A stretch of 19,952 nucleotides of DNA from Oscillospiraceae bacterium. Lineage in GTDB: Bacteria > Bacillota_A > Clostridia > Oscillospirales > Oscillospiraceae. A program made the translations under genes and the position numbers. Shown here in pieces: positions 1 to 6,049 of the stretch. The notes beneath the pieces are model-generated. The model was not told the origin of the DNA. It worked only from the letters and a program-made list of their open reading frames with translations, and ran no database searches. The stretch's first letter is position 1, and every line of letters begins with the position of its first letter. Where the stretch lies: NCBI GenBank assembly GCA_017381835.1, contig JAFOBK010000020.1, positions 1 to 19,952 of the forward strand, read 5' to 3'.

Positions 1-653
1 ACCAGGGGAGAGAAGAAACCCTTGCCCGGTGTCAAGTCCAGCTTTTTGTGGTGATAGAGGCTGATCAGCAGATATAAGAACGCACCCACGAAATAGCCGA
101 TGGACAGATATGCATTTCTGCCGGCGGCATCGGCCACACGGCCGTAGATATTCAGCAGCACCGCACCCATGCCGTTAAAGAAAAATGCCAAAATAATCAG
201 CGGGAACCACTGCCAGGAGATTTTGCCGGAACTGCTGCCGCCCTCGAAGCAGGGAAGCGCCAGGGTAATACCCAACAGAATAATGCCCACAATTTGGGTG
301 AAGGTCATGACCTCCTGATAGAAGATGCATCCCACGGCGATGGGCAGCACCACGCAGGCATTGGAGATCACGCTGGTGAGGCTCATAGGGCCGCACAGAT
401 AGCAGATGGACACGGTGATGCCCGTCAGCACCAGGTCAAGACCGTAGCACAGAGCCAAAAGCACACCGGTGGTTTCTAAGCGCAGAGAAAAACCGTTCAG
501 ACCCCAGTAACAGATCGCGGCAATGAGCATAGCCAGACCCTGGAAAAGACGCAGGTCAGCTACGGATTTTTGGGCTTTTGTCTGATACAGTCGGAGAGAA
601 ACACTACCAACGGAATGGGCAGAAGCGGAGAGAATTGCCAAAAGGAAATTCAT
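1..653 (-). CDS. DMT superfamily (EamA-like) permease, N-terminal part, cut by window edge
   Basis: The reading frame is open from an ATG at 653 down to the window edge, giving 217 residues with no stop. The protein begins MNFLLAILSASAHSVGSVSL and is almost wholly hydrophobic. At least six membrane segments separated by short loops are visible, as expected of the ten-helix drug/metabolite transporter superfamily (EamA type), integral inner-membrane exporters or importers of small molecules. A ribosome binding site (AGAAAGGA) lies about 9 bases before the ATG. The gene follows the DUF4298 gene by 17 bases, so it is probably the third gene of a minus-strand operon that starts near 1497. The substrate cannot be told from sequence. 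The C-terminal part lies outside the window. Confidence 0.75.
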   Translation of the reverse strand, partial: MNFLLAILSASAHSVGSVSLRLYQTKAQKSVADLRLFQGLAMLIAAICYWGLNGFSLRLETTGVLLALCYGLDLVLTGITVSICYLCGPMSLTSVISNACVVLPIAVGCIFYQEVMTFTQIVGIILLGITLALPCFEGGSSSGKISWQWFPLIILAFFFNGMGAVLLNIYGRVADAAGRNAYLSIGYFVGAFLYLLISLYHHKKLDLTPGKGFFSPL

Positions 654-670
654 AGCGTCAAATCCTTTCT

Positions 671-961
671 CTATTTATCATTTGTGGCATCTAAGTCAGT
701 CAGAAAGTTGTAGACACCGTCTTCTGACAGAACACCCCGTTTTAAATCCCGGGGAAGTTTTCCTTGCTCGTCCAGTTCAAAATCGGAAAGCCACTGACCG
801 CCTTCGTAATATTGCAGAAAACTTTTCAGAAGCGCCTGAAAGCAGGCAGTAGTTCGCTCGGATGCCGGCGTGTTTCGGAGGGCATCAAAGCGCAGCTCCA
901 TTTTTTGAATTCTGCGGATGGCTGTGTCCAATATTTCAGGTTGGAAAGAATGATCGCGCAT
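671..961 (-). CDS. DUF4298 family protein
   Basis: This encodes a small soluble protein of 96 residues. The C-terminal half carries the features I associate with DUF4298: YYEGGQWLSDFELDEQGKLP followed by a DLKRGVLSED stretch. The N-terminal half is a predicted amphipathic helix. Its function is unknown. I chose the ATG at 961 because AGCAGG sits 8 bases upstream; an in-frame GTG at 970 would add three residues. The stop of the upstream DUF4304-like gene is only 20 bases away, and the permease starts 17 bases downstream, so the three genes are probably co-transcribed. DUF4298 proteins often sit in clusters of small accessory or immunity-like genes (general knowledge, not shown here). Confidence 0.75.
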   Translation of the reverse strand: MRDHSFQPEILDTAIRRIQKMELRFDALRNTPASERTTACFQALLKSFLQYYEGGQWLSDFELDEQGKLPRDLKRGVLSEDGVYNFLTDLDATNDK

Positions 962-981
962 AAGATACACCTGCTCATATG

Positions 982-1497
982 TTAATCATAAACTGTATGA
1001 TGGCTTAACTTTTTCATGGATGGCTTGCTGCGCCAGTAGGCCCGTGTGCGCCGGATCTTTTCCAATCCATCCTGGGTGTCAAGATGGCGGAATGCATCAA
1101 GATCGCTGCTTGTCCATTTTTTGGCATAGCGTTTTACAACTTGCATGTCACGGAATGTCCGATAGAACATTACCTGATCCAGCGCTTTTTTGATTGCCTG
1201 AGATAGTTCCCGACAAAACTGCAGATCATCGTGATATTCGATGAAATTCCCCAACCTGACACCAGTACCGGAGGGAAAGTCAAAGGAAAGAGAATCCCAC
1301 TCATTCCAAAGAAAATGAAGGGCAATATTCAGATAGAAGCCTTTGGCATATCCCGACGGCTGAAATTCGATCACGGTGAAGAAATAGCCGTTGTCATCAA
1401 TATAGGTTCTAGAGGTTCCCTTTTGGAAAATGCCCAAGGGAAGGAATGCTTCGTTGCAATGCTGTTTGAGGATGCTGTTGTGAGGTGTATGATCCAT
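982..1497 (-). CDS. DUF4304-like hypothetical protein
   Basis: A 171-residue soluble protein with no signal peptide or membrane segment. The first half (helix, then FLPLGIFQKGTSRTYIDDNG, then FFTVIEFQPSGYAKGFYLNI) resembles the DUF4304 pattern of an N-terminal helix followed by strands carrying an 'infQks...f.iNl' signature. DUF4304 members are uncharacterised, and some are found in polyimmunity-type loci. The ATG at 1497 is preceded by AAAAGGCAGTGATGGC, a close variant of the AAAGGCGGTGA ribosome binding site used by many minus-strand genes in this window. It is first in a likely three-gene operon with the DUF4298 protein and the EamA-type permease. The family call rests on recalled pattern only and could be wrong. 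Confidence 0.6.
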   Translation of the reverse strand: MDHTPHNSILKQHCNEAFLPLGIFQKGTSRTYIDDNGYFFTVIEFQPSGYAKGFYLNIALHFLWNEWDSLSFDFPSGTGVRLGNFIEYHDDLQFCRELSQAIKKALDQVMFYRTFRDMQVVKRYAKKWTSSDLDAFRHLDTQDGLEKIRRTRAYWRSKPSMKKLSHHTVYD

Positions 1498-1514
1498 GCC
1501 ATCACTGCCTTTTC

Positions 1515-1542
1515 ATAGTATTGTGATGCAGATTTACAGCAA
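1515..1542 (-). promoter_or_regulatory. Predicted promoter of the DUF4304-like operon
   Basis: On the minus strand a -35 TTGCTG (1537-1542), a 16-base spacer and a -10 TACTAT (1515-1520) lie directly before the ribosome binding site. This is a diverged copy of the leader module seen at 2322, 5385, 8471, 11256, 12889, 13218 and 14370. Confidence 0.5.
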
Positions 1543-1564
1543 AAAGAGGCTGGACAAATCGAAA

Positions 1565-2278
1565 TCAAAAATGAACGGGAAATCGATGTTCAAACTCCAG
1601 ATTAGGGAGCCGCTTTGCGGGGGAGACAGTATTGTCCCAAACATTCTGAAAACCCCGGACAATCATTTCCGAACCATCCAGCTTGATATGGTTGATGCAA
1701 AAGTGTTCGTGGCCACCGGTGAATTCACGGTGAGAAATTGCGCGCTTAACTTCCAATGTTCCGGCATCGATGATTTCCCATCGGCGGGCGGTCACCTGAC
1801 AAACAATGTGCATATGATCGAGAGAAGTAAATCCCCAGGATTTCGCAGGCCGCTTCTCGGCTAAAACCGCTCCGCTATGGATGTCCAGCAGTTGAAGCGC
1901 ATATTCATGCTGATGACAGAGGACAGTGCGATCGTTGACAAACAAATTGGTAATTCCACGCTTGCTTTTTGTTCGCCAATGTTTTTCACCGGTGCGGGAA
2001 TCAAGACAGAACAGACCGTTTTCCCAGGTCTGCACAAAGAGGCAGGCTCCGTCTACCGAAGGGGCGATGCCAAATTGAAAGTTGTAGGATGTGATCCACT
2101 TTGTTACCCACTCAGAACTGCTGCCATCATCAAAAAAGACTTTTACAGAAGTAAGGCCCGGATTGGAAGTAAGGTCCAGGGAAATCAGGCGAACAGTACC
2201 TGCGTCAAAGGCAATATCTGTGCGATTATTATACATGCAGTAATTGCGGTGAAAGATGATACGGCCATCTTTTAGCAC
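1565..2278 (-). CDS. Beta-propeller (PQQ/WD-like) hypothetical protein, uncertain start
   Basis: The protein shows repeated blade-like segments such as LFVQTWENGLFCLDSRTGEK, then TVLCHQHEYALQLLDIHSGA and a 'WEIIDAGTLEV' strand. This is the rhythm of PQQ-like or WD40-like propellers with strand - turn - [LI]D..[TS]G units. It has no signal peptide, so it is probably cytosolic, and no function is known. The start is not settled. The good promoter and the AAAGGCGGTGA ribosome binding site (2302-2316) lie inside the open frame. The only ATG just after them (2290-2292) is out of frame and stops after six codons. The first in-frame start after the site is the GTG at 2278, used here (237 residues). 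The in-frame ATG at 2326 overlaps the -10 box. A small indel near the start is possible. The other propeller gene at 13309 is similar in type. Confidence 0.6.
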   Translation of the reverse strand: MLKDGRIIFHRNYCMYNNRTDIAFDAGTVRLISLDLTSNPGLTSVKVFFDDGSSSEWVTKWITSYNFQFGIAPSVDGACLFVQTWENGLFCLDSRTGEKHWRTKSKRGITNLFVNDRTVLCHQHEYALQLLDIHSGAVLAEKRPAKSWGFTSLDHMHIVCQVTARRWEIIDAGTLEVKRAISHREFTGGHEHFCINHIKLDGSEMIVRGFQNVWDNTVSPAKRLPNLEFEHRFPVHF

Positions 2279-2321
2279 TTGCTTATAAACATGTTCCGTA
2301 CAATCACCGCCTTTTTCTTTA

Positions 2322-2349
2322 ATCATACCACAAGACGAAAAAGATGCAA
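2322..2349 (-). promoter_or_regulatory. Predicted promoter of the 1565 propeller gene (leader module)
   Basis: Minus strand: -35 TTGCAT (2344-2349), 16-base spacer, extended -10 TGGTATGAT with TATGAT at 2322-2327, then the ribosome binding site AAAGGCGGTGA. It matches the leaders at 8471-8498 and 12889-12916 beyond the promoter boxes, including spacer bases. Confidence 0.7.
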
Positions 2350-2394
2350 GCGGGCGCTGCATTCGTTTTCACATTTTGTTGATACTGGAAAACC

Positions 2395-2423
2395 TTTACA
2401 TATGAGAAGGGCTTTGCTAAAAT
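2395..2423 (+). promoter_or_regulatory. Predicted sigma-A promoter of the ABC-GNAT gene
   Basis: -35 TTTACA (2395-2400), 17-base spacer, -10 TAAAAT (2418-2423) preceded by TGC (extended -10 form). The coding region starts 36 bases downstream with GGAGG at 2448-2452. Confidence 0.65.
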
Positions 2424-2459
2424 TAAGGCAGCAATTTGAAAGAAAATGGAGGAAAGCGT

Positions 2460-4784
2460 ATGGCAGGCGGCAGAAATTCACTGGGACCCAGAGGCTTTTT
2501 GACAGAGGAAGAAAAACAGAGTATGCCCAAGGTAACGAAGGAACTGTTATTGCGGATTCTTTCTTACCTGAAGCCCTACTGGCTGCAGTTTTTGTTTGTG
2601 TTTGTGGCAATTCTGCTGTCGGCAACGGTAGGTCTGCTGCCGGCGATCATCACCGGACGGATCGTGGATCAGGCGCTGGTGGGCAAGGATCTGGCACTGC
2701 TGATCCGGCTGCTGATCATGGCCTTTTGCGCCCTGGGTGTCAGTCAGCTGATCGGCGTGCTGGAGAGCTACATCAACTCCTGGATCTCCCAGCGGATCAT
2801 TTATGATATGAAAAATCAGATGTACCGCCATCTGCAGTATATGCCCCACTCCTTCTTTACCACCGAGAAGCAGGGCGATATCATCACCCGTATGAATACG
2901 GACATCAGCGGTGTCAGCACCGTAATCAGCGGTACTCTCTCCAGTATTGTCAGCAATACAGCCACGGTGGTGACCACTTTGGTAGCGCTGTTTTCCATGA
3001 GCTGGCAGCTGGCTTTGGTGGGCATCGCCATCATTCCGCTGCTCATCCTGCCCACAAGAAGCGCCGGCAAGACCCGCTGGATGCTGCTCAGCGAAAGCCA
3101 GGCAAAAAATGACGAGATGAACCAGGTCATCAATGAGACTCTCTCCGTCAGCGGCTCTATGCTGGTGAAGATTTTCACCCGGGAGGAAGAGGAGTACGAA
3201 AAGTTCGTCAAGGTCAATGGGGAAGCCACGGAGATCGCTCTGAAAGAGCGCCGCAGCGGCAAGTGGTTCATGGTGGTCATGGGCATGTTCAGCCAGCTTG
3301 GCCCTCTGCTGATCTACTTCGTAGGCGGCCTGCTGATCATCAACCGCTGGGATGTTGCTCTTTCCGTAGGCACCATCACCGCAACGGTGTCCCTGATCAA
3401 CCGCCTCTACCGGCCTGTGGAGTCTTTGCTGAATCTGCAGGTAGATTTTACCCGCTCCCTGGCTCTTTTTACCCGTATTTTCGACTACTTTGATCGGGAG
3501 AACACCATCGTATCCCCCGAAGACGGCAAGAAGCCGGATGTGGTCATGCAGCCCATCGAATATAAGCATGTTCAGTTCAGCTATGACCCTTCCAAGCCTT
3601 TGCTGACGGATGTGAATTTCACCGTTCCCGGCGGCAAGATGTATGCCATTGTTGGCCCTTCCGGTTCCGGTAAGTCTACCGTGGTCAACATGATCCCCCG
3701 TCTTTACGATGTGCTGGGGGGCAGTGTCACCATTGCCGGTGTGGATGTGCGGGACTTTGATCTGAAATATCTGCGGCAATGCGTGGGCGTGGTGACCCAG
3801 GAGACTTACCTCTTTAACGGCACGATTCTGGAAAACCTGCGCTATGCCAAGGAAGATGCCACCATGGAGGAGATTGAAGCGGCCTGCCGCATTGCCAATA
3901 TCCATGAGTTTATTCTGAAGCAGCCTGAGGGCTACAATACTCCCGTGGGCAACCGGGGTCTGAAACTCTCCGGCGGCGAAAAGCAGAGAATCTCCCTGGC
4001 TCGCGTGATTCTGAAAGACCCCAAGATTTTGATCCTGGATGAAGCCACCAGCGCATTGGACTCTATTTCCGAAAATGCTATCCAGGATGCGTTGGAAGCT
4101 ATGATGAAGGGCAGAACCAGCATCGTCATTGCCCACCGTCTGTCCACAATTCTGAAGGCAGACCGGATCCTGGTGGTAAAGGACGGTATCATCTCCGAGC
4201 AGGGCACCCATGAAGAACTGCTGGCACTGGGCGGCACTTATCGGGAGCTGTTTGAAACCCAGTTCCGCCAGGCTATGGACTTTACTTCCAAGTCCCAGCT
4301 GGATATCGAATCCTTAAGTACTGCCCATCAGGTTCGGACCATCACCCAGTCGGATATCTCCGATGTGTATGACCTGTGTAAGTCCAATCAGAAGTATTAC
4401 GCTTACACCAATTCTGCACCCACGGTGGAGAGTCTGACCCAGATCATCAGCCGCGTGCCGGAAGGCGCAGGAGAGAACGATAAGCACTTTGTGGGCTTCT
4501 ATGATAAGGACCGCCTGGTGGCGGTGCTGGATCTGATCACCGGCTACCCTGAAAGGGACGATGCTTTCATCGGCTGGTTCATGGTGGACGGTCAGCTGCA
4601 CCGGCAGGGCATCGGTTCCCAGATTTTTGCGGATGTCCGTGCGGCTATGTCCGGTCAGGGCTATGACTATCTGTCCCTTTCCTGCGAAAAGGAAAACGGG
4701 GAGGCCTGCGCCTTCTGGAAGGCTCAGGGCTTCCGGGCAAAGGCAGAGGACGATGGCCACATCCGCTTTGCAAGAGATATCTAA
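2460..4784 (+). CDS. ABC exporter half-transporter (TMD-NBD) fused to a C-terminal GNAT acetyltransferase domain
   Basis: A 774-residue protein. Residues about 25-320 form a type-1 exporter membrane domain with six hydrophobic segments. Residues about 360-600 form the ATPase domain: Walker A GPSGSGKST (near 399), signature LSGGEKQR (near 503), Walker B ILILDEATSALD (near 523) and H-loop IAHRLS (near 557). Such half-transporters dimerise in the membrane and export lipids, peptides or drugs. After the usual end of the family (about 600), an in-frame extension from about 625 to 774 reads as a GNAT domain. It carries the acetyl-CoA binding motif QLHRQGIGSQIF (near 709) and the closing FWKAQGFR motif. 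Start chosen at ATG 2460, seven bases after GGAGG. The gene is monocistronic, between its own promoter and the hairpin at 4803. The substrate is unknown. The fusion suggests acetylation coupled to export or a separate resistance activity; that is inference. Confidence 0.9.
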   Translation: MAGGRNSLGPRGFLTEEEKQSMPKVTKELLLRILSYLKPYWLQFLFVFVAILLSATVGLLPAIITGRIVDQALVGKDLALLIRLLIMAFCALGVSQLIGVLESYINSWISQRIIYDMKNQMYRHLQYMPHSFFTTEKQGDIITRMNTDISGVSTVISGTLSSIVSNTATVVTTLVALFSMSWQLALVGIAIIPLLILPTRSAGKTRWMLLSESQAKNDEMNQVINETLSVSGSMLVKIFTREEEEYEKFVKVNGEATEIALKERRSGKWFMVVMGMFSQLGPLLIYFVGGLLIINRWDVALSVGTITATVSLINRLYRPVESLLNLQVDFTRSLALFTRIFDYFDRENTIVSPEDGKKPDVVMQPIEYKHVQFSYDPSKPLLTDVNFTVPGGKMYAIVGPSGSGKSTVVNMIPRLYDVLGGSVTIAGVDVRDFDLKYLRQCVGVVTQETYLFNGTILENLRYAKEDATMEEIEAACRIANIHEFILKQPEGYNTPVGNRGLKLSGGEKQRISLARVILKDPKILILDEATSALDSISENAIQDALEAMMKGRTSIVIAHRLSTILKADRILVVKDGIISEQGTHEELLALGGTYRELFETQFRQAMDFTSKSQLDIESLSTAHQVRTITQSDISDVYDLCKSNQKYYAYTNSAPTVESLTQIISRVPEGAGENDKHFVGFYDKDRLVAVLDLITGYPERDDAFIGWFMVDGQLHRQGIGSQIFADVRAAMSGQGYDYLSLSCEKENGEACAFWKAQGFRAKAEDDGHIRFARDI

Positions 4785-4802
4785 GGGAATGCAATACAAA
4801 AA

Positions 4803-4827
4803 CCGGCAGAGGAAGTTCCTCTGCCGG
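4803..4827. terminator. Bidirectional rho-independent terminator
   Basis: An 11-base-pair stem CCGGCAGAGGA / TCCTCTGCCGG with a three-base loop lies between the converging ABC-GNAT gene and the 4832 gene. Read on the minus strand it is followed by TTTTTG; on the plus strand by an AT-rich run. The stem core is repeated in the hairpin at 6008-6038. Confidence 0.8.
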
Positions 4828-4831
4828 ATAA

Positions 4832-5362
4832 TTATTTTATGATTTTTTCGTAATTTGTCCAATTGAAAACTTCGTAGCAATCCGTTCGGCCAATGAGTTT
4901 TCTCCAAAGGCGTTTAGGTTTCTTGATTTTGGCAAGGGCTTTCTGCAGCCGATCCATATCATTCTCGTCTTCGTCGGTGCTATCCCGGTACAGAGAATCG
5001 CCAAACCACTTTCCTGTTTTTGCATCTGTGGCAAAAATCACCCAGATGCGCCCAGTCAGTATACTTTGGATGTCCTCCCAAATTTCCCGGGGAAGTTCTT
5101 CATCCAGCCAACCGAAGAGCTCATAGGGGTATCCACCGAATTCCAAATCATAGAATTCTGGATCCTCAGAAGCATCAACAAAAATGAGATCAATGTTTTT
5201 GGTATGGTGAGGATTTTTAATGGACAGCAGCCGAAACGCACCGCTGTCTTCCCTGGGGCAGAATCCTTTTCGAACGTAAAACTCTCTCCGACTAGGTTCT
5301 ATGGTTAGCAGATATGCAATACCGTGATCATCCAATAGCTGTTTCACTTCGCTCAATTTCAA
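4832..5362 (-). CDS. Hypothetical protein, acidic, TTG start
   Basis: A 176-residue soluble protein I cannot assign. It begins MKLSEVKQLLDDHGIAYLLT. The middle is rich in acidic and aromatic residues (EFYDLEFGGYPYELFGWLDE), and the end is basic (KIKKPKRLWRKL, then CYEVFNWTNYEKIIK). No membrane segment or signal peptide is seen. The TTG at 5362 was chosen as start because it lies just after AAGGCGGTGA, exactly as the TTG-AA-CTG start of the gene at 13309 does. An ATG further upstream (5389) falls inside the -10 box and would swallow the ribosome binding site. It converges on the ABC-GNAT gene and diverges from the 5490 gene. Confidence 0.7.
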   Translation of the reverse strand: MKLSEVKQLLDDHGIAYLLTIEPSRREFYVRKGFCPREDSGAFRLLSIKNPHHTKNIDLIFVDASEDPEFYDLEFGGYPYELFGWLDEELPREIWEDIQSILTGRIWVIFATDAKTGKWFGDSLYRDSTDEDENDMDRLQKALAKIKKPKRLWRKLIGRTDCYEVFNWTNYEKIIK

Positions 5363-5384
5363 ATCTATCACCGCCTTTTCTCTT

Positions 5385-5412
5385 ATCATACCATGAGATG
5401 ATAAATTTGCAA
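5385..5412 (-). promoter_or_regulatory. Predicted promoter of the 4832 gene (leader module)
   Basis: Minus strand: -35 TTGCAA (5407-5412), 16-base spacer, extended -10 TGGTATGAT (TATGAT at 5385-5390), then AAAGGCGGTGA. Same module as at 2322, 8471, 11256, 12889 and 14370. Confidence 0.7.
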
Positions 5413-5430
5413 CTGATAAGAGAGTCCGGC

Positions 5431-5459
5431 TTGGAAACGGATGCGTATTATGCTAAAAT
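5431..5459 (+). promoter_or_regulatory. Predicted promoter of the 5490 gene
   Basis: -35 TTGGAA (5431-5436), 17-base spacer, -10 TAAAAT (5454-5459) with TGC before it. The context TGCTAAAATnAAG also occurs in the promoter at 2395-2423. Confidence 0.6.
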
Positions 5460-5489
5460 AAGAAAAATAGAGGATGGAGGGAGCTTGGA

Positions 5490-5999
5490 ATGAGCAGCAA
5501 TCGAGAAACAATCAGAGATTTTGCAGCATTGTATATAAAAGAACAAATGAAAATTGCTCTGATCATTACACTTCCGATTTGCGTACTGCTTTTTGCCACC
5601 GCACTTTTTACGGGTTCGCCGAAAAAGGATATGCTGATGATCCTAATTCCACTTTTTTCCGATGTGGTATTTCTGTGTTTTCTCTACTGGAAGACCCGTC
5701 GGTTTGACTGTATGATTCAAAATCAGGAAAATCATATCGGTGCTTGTTTTGGAGAGGAAGAATTTACTCCGCTTTATCCCAAAACGCTGTTCTTCTGCTC
5801 TGCTGCATGGTTTGTGAAATCCGGCTGCTGGGCATTTCATAAAGATTGCCTTAAGGAAATCACAGTGGGGGTTACAGGAGAAAAAACACCAGCCAGACAC
5901 TATATGGTGGTGTTTCATACAGTAGATGGCAAGGTAATAACAGATTGCAATATGCGATCCGGAGAAATTCAAAAATTAAAGCAATGGTATAACCAATAA
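5490..5999 (+). CDS. Small membrane protein of unknown function
   Basis: A 169-residue protein. A short N-terminal helix (about residues 1-20) is followed by two adjacent hydrophobic segments (about 22-41 and 49-66) joined by a short loop containing SPKKD. A soluble C-terminal region of about 100 residues follows, ending EIQKLKQWYNQ. By the positive-inside rule (KTRRF after the second segment) the C-terminal part should be cytosolic. No family recognised. ATG 5490 follows a purine-rich GGAGGGAG. The gene diverges from the 4832 gene and ends at the hairpin at 6008. It could belong to the broad class of two-helix membrane proteins with a PH-like soluble domain, but I cannot show this. Confidence 0.7.
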   Translation: MSSNRETIRDFAALYIKEQMKIALIITLPICVLLFATALFTGSPKKDMLMILIPLFSDVVFLCFLYWKTRRFDCMIQNQENHIGACFGEEEFTPLYPKTLFFCSAAWFVKSGCWAFHKDCLKEITVGVTGEKTPARHYMVVFHTVDGKVITDCNMRSGEIQKLKQWYNQ

Positions 6000-6007
6000 G
6001 GAAAGCA

Positions 6008-6038
6008 AACCCCGGCAGAGGATTCCTCTGCCGGGGTT
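6008..6038. terminator. Bidirectional rho-independent terminator
   Basis: A perfect 15-base-pair stem AACCCCGGCAGAGGA / TCCTCTGCCGGGGTT with a single-base loop sits between the converging 5490 gene and the C11 peptidase gene. Its core CCGGCAGAGGA / TCCTCTGCCGG is identical to that of the terminator at 4803-4827. Confidence 0.8.
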
Positions 6039-6049
6039 ATTATGATTCT

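Noticed and set aside
175..479. Small reading frames on both strands within the first 500 bases
   Set aside because: They lie inside the EamA-type permease, which reads as a continuous hydrophobic protein from 653 to the edge; the others are out-of-frame shadows.
2547..4211. A 554-residue open frame antisense to the ABC-GNAT gene
   Set aside because: It is rich in His, Gln and Asp with no domain and no ribosome binding site: a codon-bias shadow of the clear ABC transporter on the other strand.
4784..4787. Lost stop codon as explanation of the ABC-GNAT fusion
   Set aside because: The junction (about residues 600-625) has no remaining ribosome binding site or start codon for a separate GNAT protein, and the frame is continuous with normal codon use.
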